The notes under the pieces were generated by a model. That model ran no database searches, was not told the DNA's origin, and saw only the letters and a program-made list of their open reading frames with translations. Positions 54,448 through 62,553 of a stretch of DNA of 64,000 nt are shown here, one piece after another. The DNA is from Planctomycetaceae bacterium (GTDB lineage Bacteria > Planctomycetota > Planctomycetia > Planctomycetales > Planctomycetaceae): the NCBI GenBank assembly GCA_019636285.1, contig JAHBXV010000021.1, forward strand, positions 1 to 64,000, in the 5' to 3' direction. The position numbers were made by a program, and so were the translations under genes. Within the stretch, counting starts at the first letter, position 1. The number at the start of each line of letters is the position of its first letter.

Positions 54448-55026
54448 TTATTGCAACGAAACCACGCGCCAACCCGTGACCACCCAAACCCGTCGCCCCC
54501 ACTGGAGCCACCAACAGCGACATTTGGGACGTAGGATCCGAGGCGTCAATTCCCATGCAGGATCATACACGAAGAACGCACATTTGTACAGTTTTTTGTT
54601 CACGAAAAGTAATGTGATCTGGCACTTCAGGAAGCCGCCCGGCCAATCGTCGGCAGCCGAGCCGCAAGTCGCCAGCCACTCGCAGAACGCGATGGCGTCA
54701 CTCGCGTGGACGGGATGACCTGTCGGCGGGCGGTCGCCAGCGAATTCGTCAAAGGCCCGCGCAAACCGGTCACCCAGGCGTTTTGCGACAGCAGGTATCA
54801 GATGGGCGACGGCCTGACGGCGTTTGGCGAGAAGAGCCGTGGCGACCGTTGGCAGGCCCCGCTCCCGGAGACCTTGCAGTACCGTGAGTGTGTGCTGGTC
54901 GACTCCCATTTCGGCTTGCAGCCGAGCCGGTTTTTCGGCGAGTTCAGATCGCAAAGCGCGGCTGGTACACAGTCGCACCATGGCCGCCTGTTGACGTGCC
55001 AGTTGCTCGACGTCGTCGGAACTCAT
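54448..55026 (-). CDS. Probable partner protein of the DUF692 enzyme (DUF2063-like)
   Basis: 192 residues from MSSDDVEQLARQQ, whose ATG overlaps the stop of the DUF692 gene. The N-terminal helices (VEQLARQQAAMVRLC, ALRSELAEKPARLQAEMG) recall DUF2063-type proteins, which deliver the peptide substrate to MNIO enzymes. The segment DAIAFCEWLATCGSAADDW is Cys-containing, and the C-terminus (KCAFFVYDPAW, PKCRCWWLQWGRR) is unusual, rich in Trp, Cys and Arg. The assignment rests mostly on the operon position. Confidence 0.6.
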   Translation of the reverse strand: MSSDDVEQLARQQAAMVRLCTSRALRSELAEKPARLQAEMGVDQHTLTVLQGLRERGLPTVATALLAKRRQAVAHLIPAVAKRLGDRFARAFDEFAGDRPPTGHPVHASDAIAFCEWLATCGSAADDWPGGFLKCQITLLFVNKKLYKCAFFVYDPAWELTPRILRPKCRCWWLQWGRRVWVVTGWRVVSLQ

Positions 55027-55880
55027 GGGACGACGCCCGCGACAGTGACGGACGACTTCCAGAGGCGGCGGGCGCGGGCGAGTTCGTCGGCCAGTTCCTG
55101 AAACGGGGGAAGGTTCTCGTCTCGTTCGAGAATAATCCCTTTCGGAATCGTCGCGCGGCACACGGCTTCGAGCAACTGCCAGACCGGCTCCGGAGTCGCC
55201 CGGGAATGACTGTCGATCAGCCGTCCGTTCTCTTCATGACCGCCGACGAAATGGAGTTGGACAACACGGTCGAGCGGCAGGCGTTCGAGGAGGTTAAGCG
55301 GATCGAAGCGATGATTGATGGAGTTCGTGAAGAGATTGGTGACATCGAGCAGGAGGCCGCAATCGGTCCGGTCGAGAAGTTCTCCGAGAAAAGCCGCTTC
55401 GTCGAGTTCGTCGTGCGGCCATGTCAGTTCATAGGTGATGTTCTCGAGGATGAGCGGGACGGGAATCGCGTCACGAGCCCGCTTCACGTTTTCGACGAAC
55501 ACCTTGATCGCCGTACGGGTTCGTGGCACCGGCAGCAGATGACCGGCTTCCACGCCACCCGCCTGCGTAAAGGCGACATGCTCGCTCCACCAGAGAGGCC
55601 GTACATCTTCAACAACTTCGGCAAGTCGGGTGAGGGTCCACTGGTCGAGGCCCTCTGCTGATCCCAAGGACAGGGACAATCCGTGCGGAATCAGCGGATA
55701 CCGGGACTTGAGGAGATCCAGTTCATCCCGTTTTGCGGACGAGGGCTCGAAGTAATGTTCGGCGGTGATTTCGAGAAAGTCGCAGGTCTCGGGCTGAGCA
55801 AAGAGGTCCGCGCGAAAGGGCGAGCGAAATCCGAGTCCCACTCCCAAAGACGGCAAGCCTTGCAGCACGGCGGATGACAT
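55023..55880 (-). CDS. DUF692 multinuclear non-haem iron oxidative enzyme (MNIO)
   Basis: 285 residues. TIM-barrel protein with the DUF692 ligand set: IPHGLSLSLGS, LWWSEHVAF, LILENITYE, GLLLDVTNLFTN, VVQLHFVGGHEE, DSHSRA and ILERDENLP. These match the His, Asp, Asn and Glu metal ligands of the MbnB/TglH-type enzymes, which use two or three irons to rewrite cysteine residues of a peptide or protein substrate (thioamide, oxazolone or related). It sits between a Cys-tailed membrane protein (3-base gap) and the partner (4-base overlap), so the cysteine tail is the expected substrate. Confidence 0.9.
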   Translation of the reverse strand: MSSAVLQGLPSLGVGLGFRSPFRADLFAQPETCDFLEITAEHYFEPSSAKRDELDLLKSRYPLIPHGLSLSLGSAEGLDQWTLTRLAEVVEDVRPLWWSEHVAFTQAGGVEAGHLLPVPRTRTAIKVFVENVKRARDAIPVPLILENITYELTWPHDELDEAAFLGELLDRTDCGLLLDVTNLFTNSINHRFDPLNLLERLPLDRVVQLHFVGGHEENGRLIDSHSRATPEPVWQLLEAVCRATIPKGIILERDENLPPFQELADELARARRLWKSSVTVAGVVP

Positions 55881-55883
55881 GCC

Positions 55884-56846
55884 TCAACCTCCGCAGCCAC
55901 CACACCCACCGCCACAACCCCCTCCGCCCCCACAGCCGGTTCCGCAACTGGAGCTGAAACCCGCGCCACAGCCACCCCCGGACGAGGCGGCGGCGCGCTG
56001 GTACGCATCGTGCAAAGAGGCGAACGCCGTCCCCTGAAGAGCCACGACGCCAAATAATGCACATCCCAGTAGAAAAGCAGGATCTGGGGCGGCGCCGATG
56101 GCGGTCGACCTGACAGCGGAACGGGAGTCGGCGAAGGCGGTTTCCCAGCGTTTCAACTGCAACCGCCCGGCGGCGCTGAGACGTCGTCTGGCGGTGACGA
56201 TCATGAGGACGATCACGCTGATCGCGGTGAGCGCGACGAGAAACCCGAGGTTCCAATGATCGGAGCGAATGGCGGCCGCGATTTTGTACCCGGCGAGGCC
56301 AATCAGCAGGAGACTTCCGACCACGCGCGCGGTTCGCGACACGGTGAGCGTTTCTTCGGATGTTAACAGTCCCTCTTCACGAAGGGATGTCTCCAGATGC
56401 TGCATGTCCTCTCGCAAGGCCGTCTGAAAGTCTGAGCGAAAGACGACGGCTGGCTGGCGGGGTTTATGGCCAATGGTCTCCAGAAGTGTCGTCGCGACAG
56501 GATGAAGATCTGCGACGCCCTCGCCACTGCCGACGGTCCTCAGCACTTTTGATTTCAGCAGCCCCAGGGCCCGGGGTTCGTCCGCGATCGTCACGAGGCC
56601 GCGTTGCATCAGGTCAGCGACCGCTAATCGCGTGACGTCAGGAGGACCGCCGCGCAAAAAGGCGACTTCGTAGGGATCCGGAGGGCCGTCGATGACCGGC
56701 GGCTCAACGGGTGACGGCGGAACCAGCCAGCGGACCGCGAGGCCGGAGGCGACCAGAACCATGACGGCGAAGCCGACATAGACGGCCAGGAAATCCGGGC
56801 CGCGCATCGTGGCGACGGGGTTGTCGAACAGCCAGTCCCAGGGCAT
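55884..56846 (-). CDS. TIGR04222-type membrane protein with Cys/Gly-rich C-terminal tail
   Basis: 320 residues. One membrane helix near the N-terminus (FLAVYVGFAVMVLVASGLAVRWL), a cytosolic helical domain (residues 60-165: AVADLMQRGLVTIADEP, LRTVGSGEGVADLHP), two more helices near 170-215 and one near 265-285. The last 33 residues are almost only Gly, Ser and Cys, with six cysteines spaced 8, 4, 6, 4 and 3 apart. This matches the TIGR04222 membrane family as I know it. The tail is a plausible substrate of the downstream MNIO, whose gene starts three bases after this stop. Confidence 0.8.
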   Translation of the reverse strand: MPWDWLFDNPVATMRGPDFLAVYVGFAVMVLVASGLAVRWLVPPSPVEPPVIDGPPDPYEVAFLRGGPPDVTRLAVADLMQRGLVTIADEPRALGLLKSKVLRTVGSGEGVADLHPVATTLLETIGHKPRQPAVVFRSDFQTALREDMQHLETSLREEGLLTSEETLTVSRTARVVGSLLLIGLAGYKIAAAIRSDHWNLGFLVALTAISVIVLMIVTARRRLSAAGRLQLKRWETAFADSRSAVRSTAIGAAPDPAFLLGCALFGVVALQGTAFASLHDAYQRAAASSGGGCGAGFSSSCGTGCGGGGGCGGGCGGCGG

Positions 56847-56871
56847 GGCGATTTTCCCGGAATGGACGAAG

Positions 56872-56905
56872 GAGAGCGCTCCCCGGTGGGTCGCGGCTCA
56901 TGGGC
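56872..56905 (+). repeat. GAGCGCTCC..GGGTCGCGGCTA repeat, copy 2 of 4
   Basis: GAGAGCGCTCCCCGGTGGGTCGCGGCTCATGGGC then CTTTTT. It lies in the leader of the Cys-tailed membrane gene (reading opposite), between it and the AcpH-like gene. It could terminate plus-strand transcription because of the T-run. Confidence 0.8.
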
Positions 56906-57046
56906 TTTTTATCAGTTGAGGGGCGCCGGGGAAACGTTTGTTCTTGGGCGGCGGTTCACCATTTGGGCGTTGCGGTTGTCGAAACAGTCGGGTTTTTGTC
57001 GGATGGAGGTTCAGATTGACCACCCGATTCCCGACCGGCCCCGCGG

Positions 57047-57715
57047 ATGAATTACTTTTGCCACGCTCTGCCGCACCTCGACAACGCCTGGATAGTTGCC
57101 GGAACCGCGATTCCGGACTGGCTGTCTGTCGCGGATCGGCAGGTGCGGCTGCGTCCTCGTCAAGTTTCACCGTTCGCGGAGGCGGAGAACCCCATTATCC
57201 GGGATGTCGCCCGGGGCGTGCTGCAACACCTGCATGATGACGACTGGTTCCACCGGACGCGGGGCTTCGCGGAAGTCACGGCCCGCGTCGCTGTCGAGTT
57301 TCGCGAACTTCTGGCCGGTGGAGACGGTTTCCGTTGCGGGTTTCTGGGACACATCGCGACCGAAATGCTGCTCGACGCCGCGTTGATCGATGAGCATCCC
57401 GCTGAGTTCGCCCGGTATCTGGAAGTGATCGACCAGATCGAAGCGATGGCGGTTCAGGAGGCAGTCAATCAGATGGCCCGCCAGCCCACCTTGCGACTCG
57501 CCAGGCTGATCGAGCTGTTCCGCCGTGAGCGATTCCTGTGCGACTATGCGGATGATGAGCGTTTTCTATGGCGCTTGAATCACGTCCAGTCGCGGGTCAA
57601 ACTACCCCTGCTTCCCCCCCAGGCCGTTGCCGTTATCACCTGGTCTCGCGAGTTCGTGCGTCAACGGCGGGGCGATCTGCTCCCCCAGTCGCTTTATGGC
57701 GGACGGGTGAGCTGA
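57047..57715 (+). CDS. Acyl-carrier-protein-phosphodiesterase-like (HD-type) protein
   Basis: 222 residues. The start MNYFCHALPHLDNAWIVAGTAIPDW is reminiscent of AcpH (MNxLxHLxLA...GNxxGD), and GFLGHIATEMLLDAALI carries a His and Asp like those of HD-type phosphodiesterases. It is helical with no membrane segment. AcpH removes the 4'-phosphopantetheine of acyl carrier protein. The resemblance is partial, so other metal-dependent hydrolases are possible. It is divergent from the MNIO operon, with a REP copy between. Confidence 0.45.
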   Translation: MNYFCHALPHLDNAWIVAGTAIPDWLSVADRQVRLRPRQVSPFAEAENPIIRDVARGVLQHLHDDDWFHRTRGFAEVTARVAVEFRELLAGGDGFRCGFLGHIATEMLLDAALIDEHPAEFARYLEVIDQIEAMAVQEAVNQMARQPTLRLARLIELFRRERFLCDYADDERFLWRLNHVQSRVKLPLLPPQAVAVITWSREFVRQRRGDLLPQSLYGGRVS

Positions 57716-57758
57716 TCCGAAATTTCCAGTCCGAATGCCCGAGTCGCAACAAGGAACC

Positions 57759-58604
57759 ATGATGAAGTACGGGATCAACATGCTGCTGTGGACCTCGGAC
57801 GTGACCGAGGAGCATTTCGGAATTCTCGAAGACCTCAAGCGCATGGGATACGACGGCGTCGAGCTCCCCGTGTTCGACATGGACGAGGCGCGGTTTGCCG
57901 CTGTCGGGAAGAAGCTGGCGGAACTCCAACTGGCGGCGACCGCCGTTACGATCTGCACGGACACCGAAAATCCGATCTCTCCCGACGCGAGCATTCGCGC
58001 AGCGGGTCTGGCCCGGCTGAAAAAAGCGATCGACGTCTGTGCCGCCGCCGGGGCGACGCACCTGTGCGGCCCCATCCACTCGGCGATTGGACAATTCAGC
58101 GGAGCGGGACCGACAGCCGACGAATGGAACTGGGGCAAGGAAACGCTCGCTAAAGCAGCCGACTATGCCCAGGCCAACAAGGTGACGCTGGTTTGCGAGT
58201 ACCTGAACCGGTTCGAGTGCTATTTCCTCACCTGTGCGGCCGACGACGCCCGGTTCTGTCGCGAAGTGAACCATCCGAACCTGAAGATGATGTACGACAC
58301 GTTCCACGCCAACATCGAGGAGAAAGACCTGGCGGCCGCGATGAAGGGCTGCTGGGACCAGGTGGTCCACGTTCACATTTCCGAAAACGATCGCTCGACG
58401 CCGGGTGAAGGTCATGTCGACTGGGACACGACGTTCCGAATGCTCAAGGAACTCAAGTACGACGGCTGGCTGATGGTCGAAGCATTCGGCCTGGCCCTGC
58501 CCGCCATCGCGGCCGCGACGAAGATCTGGCGGCGGATGTACACGACCGAACTCGAACTGGCCCAGAACGCGCTCAAGTTCATGAAGAGCCGCATGGCGAA
58601 TTGA
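57759..58604 (+). CDS. Sugar epimerase/isomerase, TIM barrel (tagatose/psicose 3-epimerase-like)
   Basis: 281 residues from MMKYGINMLL. The DTE-type catalytic residues are visible: Glu in LVCEYLNRFECYF, Asp in MMYDTFHANIEE, His in HVHISENDRSTPGEGHVDW, and the second catalytic Glu in LMVEAFG. These bind Mn or Mg and move the C3 hydrogen of ketohexoses. It is expected to interconvert D-tagatose and D-sorbose, or D-fructose and D-psicose. A strong terminator follows within 35 bases. Confidence 0.88.
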   Translation: MMKYGINMLLWTSDVTEEHFGILEDLKRMGYDGVELPVFDMDEARFAAVGKKLAELQLAATAVTICTDTENPISPDASIRAAGLARLKKAIDVCAAAGATHLCGPIHSAIGQFSGAGPTADEWNWGKETLAKAADYAQANKVTLVCEYLNRFECYFLTCAADDARFCREVNHPNLKMMYDTFHANIEEKDLAAAMKGCWDQVVHVHISENDRSTPGEGHVDWDTTFRMLKELKYDGWLMVEAFGLALPAIAAATKIWRRMYTTELELAQNALKFMKSRMAN

Positions 58605-58635
58605 GACGCCGGGTCTGGGATTATCACAAAACGAC

Positions 58636-58664
58636 AACGCCCACGGATGGATGCCGTGGGCGTT
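58636..58664 (+). terminator. Terminator after the sugar epimerase
   Basis: AACGCCCACGG / CCGTGGGCGTT, perfect 11-bp stem with a 7-base loop, then ATTGTTT. It lies 30 bases after the stop. Confidence 0.85.
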
Positions 58665-58700
58665 ATTGTTTGGAATCGATCGAGGAAATCGGAGAATCCC

Positions 58701-58781
58701 TGACACAACCGGTTGTGGTTGTCAAAAATCTTGAGAGCGCCGGGCAAACGCCTCGTTGCACAGAGGTTGTGTCAGAATCTT
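58701..58781. repeat. 74-bp inverted-end repeat, copy 2 of 2
   Basis: It begins TGACACAACC and ends GGTTGTGTCA (58701-58774), perfect inverted ends, with AGAATCT continuing. The inner palindrome ACACAACCGGTTGTG and the block GGCAAAC..TTGCACAGAGG are the same as in copy 1 at 30344. The single end difference is compensated on the opposite arm, so pairing is retained. Confidence 0.85.
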
Positions 58782-58787
58782 TAAAAG

Positions 58788-58840
58788 AAGCGCTCTCCGT
58801 TGGGTCGCGGCTAAGAAGGCGATCCGTCGTTAGCCGCGGA
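58788..58840 (+). repeat. GAGCGCTCC..GGGTCGCGGCTA repeat, copy 3 of 4, with an inverted tail
   Basis: AAGCGCTCTCCGTTGGGTCGCGGCTAA is followed within 15 bases by TTAGCCGCGG, its inverse, which contains the stop codon of the pseudo-esterase gene (58830-58832). The stem TCGCGGCTAA / TTAGCCGCGG is nearly perfect. Confidence 0.75.
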
Positions 58841-59621
58841 TGGCGGTGTTGATGCCGTCCATGATCCAGTGGTCGACGTCCCGCAGCATGCGGGCGACGG
58901 CCGATGTGCCCTTGGACTGGTAGGACCGCGTGGCGACCTGCAGCCCGGCACGGTAAAGCAGACGGCCCTGTTCGATCAGACGGCCGATGCGAGATTCCGC
59001 CGGATTGGTCCAGGAGCACAGAACGCGACGGCCGTGCAGATGACGGAAGGCAGCCAGTGGGTGTGCCATATCAGGCGCATCACCGTCGAGGTTGGCGACG
59101 CCCGCGAAGAGATCGGGGCGGCGGAGAAACAATCGCAGTGCGGCCGTTCCGCCGGTCCCCTGCCCCACGAGGTACAGTCTATCAGGATGGACGTGGTACT
59201 CGCTTCGCAGCCGGGCAACCAGCGCCTGAATGTCTTCCACGACCGCGTTGGTGTCGTCGTCGTTCAGATTCCAGTCGTAGCCAGTCCCGGTCGCTCGCGG
59301 ACCGCGCGGTGCCAGCCCGAGGTAGTTGCGTTCGCTGATGGCGGGCAACTGGTGAATGATGTCCTTCTCGTCCCGGTTGCGATCATGCAGCCAGATGACG
59401 AGCGGGTAGGCATACCGCTCCACGTATCCCTCCGGCAGGCAGAGCGCGTGCGGCGTGGTGGACCCCACTCCCGGCGGACCCGCCAGGACTTCGTCGGCGG
59501 CGTCCGACGCATTCGGCCAGGGTTCGGGTTCCCACAGACAGTTGAGCGCCAGCCGTTCTGCCCAGGGGGACAGACCGGTCAGCGAATTTTCGTGTGGGCC
59601 ACGACCAGCGTGTTCGTTCAT
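58830..59621 (-). CDS. Esterase-like alpha/beta hydrolase with a missing catalytic Ser
   Basis: 263 residues. The PHB-depolymerase/phospholipase-like layout is present: PLVIWLHDRNRDEKD (oxyanion region), NYLGLAPRGPRATGTGYDW, and the nucleophile elbow YLVGQGTGGTAALRLF. In that elbow the expected G-x-S-x-G reads G-Q-G-T-G, so the Ser is replaced by Gly. The expected His may be in DVDHWIMD. It may have lost enzyme activity and act in binding, unless another residue takes over. No signal peptide. Confidence 0.75.
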   Translation of the reverse strand: MNEHAGRGPHENSLTGLSPWAERLALNCLWEPEPWPNASDAADEVLAGPPGVGSTTPHALCLPEGYVERYAYPLVIWLHDRNRDEKDIIHQLPAISERNYLGLAPRGPRATGTGYDWNLNDDDTNAVVEDIQALVARLRSEYHVHPDRLYLVGQGTGGTAALRLFLRRPDLFAGVANLDGDAPDMAHPLAAFRHLHGRRVLCSWTNPAESRIGRLIEQGRLLYRAGLQVATRSYQSKGTSAVARMLRDVDHWIMDGINTAIRG

Positions 59622-59635
59622 CGGAGGAATCCCGT

Positions 59636-60340
59636 TCAGCGATCGATCGCATCAAATGGAGTCGAGGAGAGCCGAACCGAAACGGCGGTCGGCAGGTCGT
59701 TCTGATGCAAAGCCAAGCGCTTGCGGACTTGTTGAAGCGGAAAGTTGCGGCCCGGACATTCCGTGGCCCTGACACTGCCGTGTCCGACAATCGACTCGCT
59801 GTCGATTGCATGTTTTCGTGCCAGATACGTGGTCAGACGCGCCAGCGATTCCAACTGCCGGGCGGATGGGGGAGCCTCCTGAAAGTTCCCGATCAGGCAG
59901 ATCCCGATGCCGCGCTCGTTGTGATCGACGCTCCCCGCGTGCGCCCCTTGCAACTGGCCGCGCCAGCGGAATGTCGGTTCGACTTCGCCGTCGTCCATCC
60001 CGCTGCCGTTGCCGATCACGAAGTGATAACCAATCCCCAGCCACGGCTGACCAAACTGATCGCGATTCATCAGATGGGCCTGATGAATGCTTTCCACGCT
60101 CCCGTCCTTTGTCGCGGAGTGATGCAGGACGAGATACTGCCAGTCGCGCGGACGTTCAGCGGGTGCCCACGGATCGCGGACCGCGGGAGCGGACCGACGT
60201 GAGTCAGCCGCGCCTGGCCCTTTCGATTGAGCGGGTTCCGCTGCCATTACTTCGGCCCCTAGCAGTACCATTCCAGCAAACGCGCCACACAACTGGCGAA
60301 ATCTGGACCGGCTTTCGGGAGTCGTAAACAGTGGCCTCAT
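59636..60340 (-). CDS. Secreted N-acetylmuramoyl-L-alanine amidase (amidase-2/PGRP)
   Basis: 234 residues from MRPLFTTPES; the frame is open upstream 36 codons. A signal segment is at 14-33 (LCGAFAGMVLLGAEVMAAEP). The PGRP fold: LVLHHSATKDGS with the first zinc His, GIGYHFVIGNGSG, GAHAGSVDHNERGIGICLIGNF with the second His, and ATECPGRNFP with the zinc Cys. It should cleave the lactyl-peptide bond of peptidoglycan in the periplasm. It is 15 bases upstream of the pseudo-esterase gene on the same strand. Confidence 0.9.
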   Translation of the reverse strand: MRPLFTTPESRSRFRQLCGAFAGMVLLGAEVMAAEPAQSKGPGAADSRRSAPAVRDPWAPAERPRDWQYLVLHHSATKDGSVESIHQAHLMNRDQFGQPWLGIGYHFVIGNGSGMDDGEVEPTFRWRGQLQGAHAGSVDHNERGIGICLIGNFQEAPPSARQLESLARLTTYLARKHAIDSESIVGHGSVRATECPGRNFPLQQVRKRLALHQNDLPTAVSVRLSSTPFDAIDR

Positions 60341-60929
60341 GGGCTCCGTCCTTCGAAATTGAACGGCCCGGTCCCCGAGCCGTGAACGGCGGCGGAGTTT
60401 AGGTCGGGTCGAAAAGTGTGTCAACGTAGGCTGATGATCCACAAGCACTTGGGGCGGGGGTTCGCGGTGGGATTGTCTCAGTCTGGTGAAGGCGAGAAGA
60501 CTTTAACGGCAGTTTTTGCCCCCGGTTATTCTTCCCCGCTGACTCAGGCTGTGTAAACGGTTCATCAAGCGCGTTTTTGGCCCGATTTCCACAGAACCCG
60601 CGATTCCCCTCATGTTGCCAGTTCCCCGCCCTGACGGCCTGCAGCCTGTGACGATCGCCGATTCGTCCGAACGTGAAATTCATGGGCTCGTGCGGCATAC
60701 TGTCGCCGACTCGCGGGGCAACCCGTTCACCCAACGACAGTGGCGATCAACCAAGACCGTTCGGGCACCGGGCTTGGGTCGATGGCCCCATAACCTTTGA
60801 AGACAGACGACCGCGGACGATCGAGAGATAAGACTTCGAGCGGGGCGATCGGTTTCCCGGCATCGGTGTTGGGCAGTCTTGTTCGTCGTGGCTCCCCCGA
60901 AAACGTCGCAGACCACGTAACGAGCATTC
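60341..60929. other. Intergenic gap of about 590 bases before the RLP-cupin gene
   Basis: No gene is supported; small frames of both strands lack domain features. I see no riboswitch signature and no hairpin repeat. The RLP-cupin start has no strong ribosome site. Confidence 0.4.
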
Positions 60930-62519
60930 ATGGATCCGGTTGTCGCCCGCTATCGCATTCCCGCTTCCCGGACCGAAGCGGAACAGATTGGTCGTGACAT
61001 CGCCCTGGAACAGACGGTGGAGATTCCAGCGGAACTCGCTGTACGGCTGGAGTTGTCGCACAGCCGGGTCGGCACGGTCCGGGAAATCATCCCGGCTGCC
61101 GAGGCTGGTCCATCACCCTGCTGGGACATCGTCATCGACTTCCCGGCTGAGTTTGCCAGCGGGGGGCTCGGGCAGCTTTGCAATCTGCTGTTCGGCAACA
61201 TCTCGCTGAAGCCCGAGATTCGTCTTTGCGAAGTGACGCTCCCGGAAGAAGTCCTCAAGCGATATCCCGGTCCACAGGTCGGCATCGATGGTCTGCGCAA
61301 CGAACTCGGTGTCTTTGGTCGGCCGCTTCTGGCAACGGCGCTCAAGCCGCGCGGCGCGACGGCAGCCGAGCTCGCTGGTTGGGCAGCCGACTTCGCCCGA
61401 GGAGGCGGCGACCTGGTCAAGGACGATCACAACCTGGTCGAAGCCGATAGCGACGCATTCCTGGACCGCGTGAAGAAGTGCTTGGATGCGCTGGCGGAAG
61501 TCGAACAAACCAGCGGCCGACGGACCGCCTATCTGCCGAATCTGGCCGGGCCTCCCGATCAGCTTGAATACCGTGTTGAAAAATGTCTGCGATGGGGCGT
61601 GACCGGCTTTCTCGTCGCTCCGATGCTGCTTGGGCTCGATGCCCTGGAACGGCTGACGCGGCAATACCCCGCCTTCTGGTGGGCACACCCAACCTTCGCC
61701 GGAGGGCACGTCTGCGGCGAACGTCACGGCATCGATCCGGGCTGGTTTCTCGGGACTCTGCCACGGCTGATCGGCTGCGACGGCACGATCTTTCCCAACC
61801 ACGGCGGGAGATTCTCGTTCTCGGCCCACACGTGTCACTCGATCTCGCACCGTGCCCGCGAGCCGATGAGCCACCTCGCCCCCTGCTGGCCATCGCCCGC
61901 GGGAGGCATGTCGTTCGAACGCCTCCCGGCGATGGCCGGTGCCTATCAGCAGGATGCCATCTTCCTGATTGGCGGAGCCCTGCTGGGTGACCCCTCGGGA
62001 CTGGAAGCCGCGACACGGCGCTATCGCGGGGCGCTGGACGAGCTGTTCCCAGAAAATCGCCAGCAGTCTTCTGCCCCGTTTCTGTCGGCTTGCGAGTTGC
62101 CGTCACGCGACGGTCGGCCGACACAGAATCCTGATGAATACCTGCCGTTTCTCGACGGTTTCCGCTGGGATGGTCGTCCGCCGACCGATTACAAGCTTTC
62201 CGAGGCACTGCCGTTTCAGGCGGTCAGCCGAACGGAGCTGATCGGCCGAAATGGGGAAGAAACGGCCTTCGACTTGCGGTATTTCGAAATCGAGCCAGGC
62301 GGCTACTCGAGCCTGGAACGGCATCGTCACACGCACGTCATCATCGGAACGCGTGGCGAAGGCCGCCTGCTCGTGAACGAAGGCGAGCGAGCGATTCGCC
62401 CGTTTGACGTGGCCTACGTCCCTCCGCTGAAGGTCCATCAGTTGCGGAATGATGGGTTGCAGCCGTTCGGGTTCTTCTGCATTGTCGATCGCGATCGGGA
62501 TCGGCCGCAGGCGCCGTGA
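60930..62519 (+). CDS. RuBisCO-like protein (form IV) fused to a C-terminal cupin
   Basis: 529 residues. Residues 1-400 are the RuBisCO large-subunit fold: LLATALKPRGATAAELA (K139, equivalent of K175), GGGDLVKDDHN with K164 (site of carbamylation in true RuBisCO), D166 (metal) and H167 in place of the Glu ligand, and FPNHGGRFSF in place of loop residues. These changes rule out carboxylase activity as in form I-III. From about residue 440 a cupin barrel follows, with RHRHTH (H465, H467, H469) and VHQL (H503) as metal ligands. RLPs in pathways for methionine salvage or 4-carbon/apionate acids act as isomerases or decarboxylases. The fusion suggests two successive steps of one pathway. Confidence 0.85.
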   Translation: MDPVVARYRIPASRTEAEQIGRDIALEQTVEIPAELAVRLELSHSRVGTVREIIPAAEAGPSPCWDIVIDFPAEFASGGLGQLCNLLFGNISLKPEIRLCEVTLPEEVLKRYPGPQVGIDGLRNELGVFGRPLLATALKPRGATAAELAGWAADFARGGGDLVKDDHNLVEADSDAFLDRVKKCLDALAEVEQTSGRRTAYLPNLAGPPDQLEYRVEKCLRWGVTGFLVAPMLLGLDALERLTRQYPAFWWAHPTFAGGHVCGERHGIDPGWFLGTLPRLIGCDGTIFPNHGGRFSFSAHTCHSISHRAREPMSHLAPCWPSPAGGMSFERLPAMAGAYQQDAIFLIGGALLGDPSGLEAATRRYRGALDELFPENRQQSSAPFLSACELPSRDGRPTQNPDEYLPFLDGFRWDGRPPTDYKLSEALPFQAVSRTELIGRNGEETAFDLRYFEIEPGGYSSLERHRHTHVIIGTRGEGRLLVNEGERAIRPFDVAYVPPLKVHQLRNDGLQPFGFFCIVDRDRDRPQAP

Positions 62520-62520
62520 A

Positions 62521-62553
62521 GAAGAGCGCTCCCCGGTGGGTCGCGGCTATGGG
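62521..62553 (+). repeat. GAGCGCTCC..GGGTCGCGGCTA repeat, copy 4 of 4
   Basis: GAAGAGCGCTCCCCGGTGGGTCGCGGCTATGGGGC. The complement of CTA (62547-62549) is the TAG stop of the glycosyltransferase gene. It begins one base after the RLP-cupin stop. Confidence 0.8.

Noticed and set aside
60399-60734. Minus-strand frame upstream of the PGRP amidase
   Set aside because: No recognisable domain or ribosome site; likely leader sequence.
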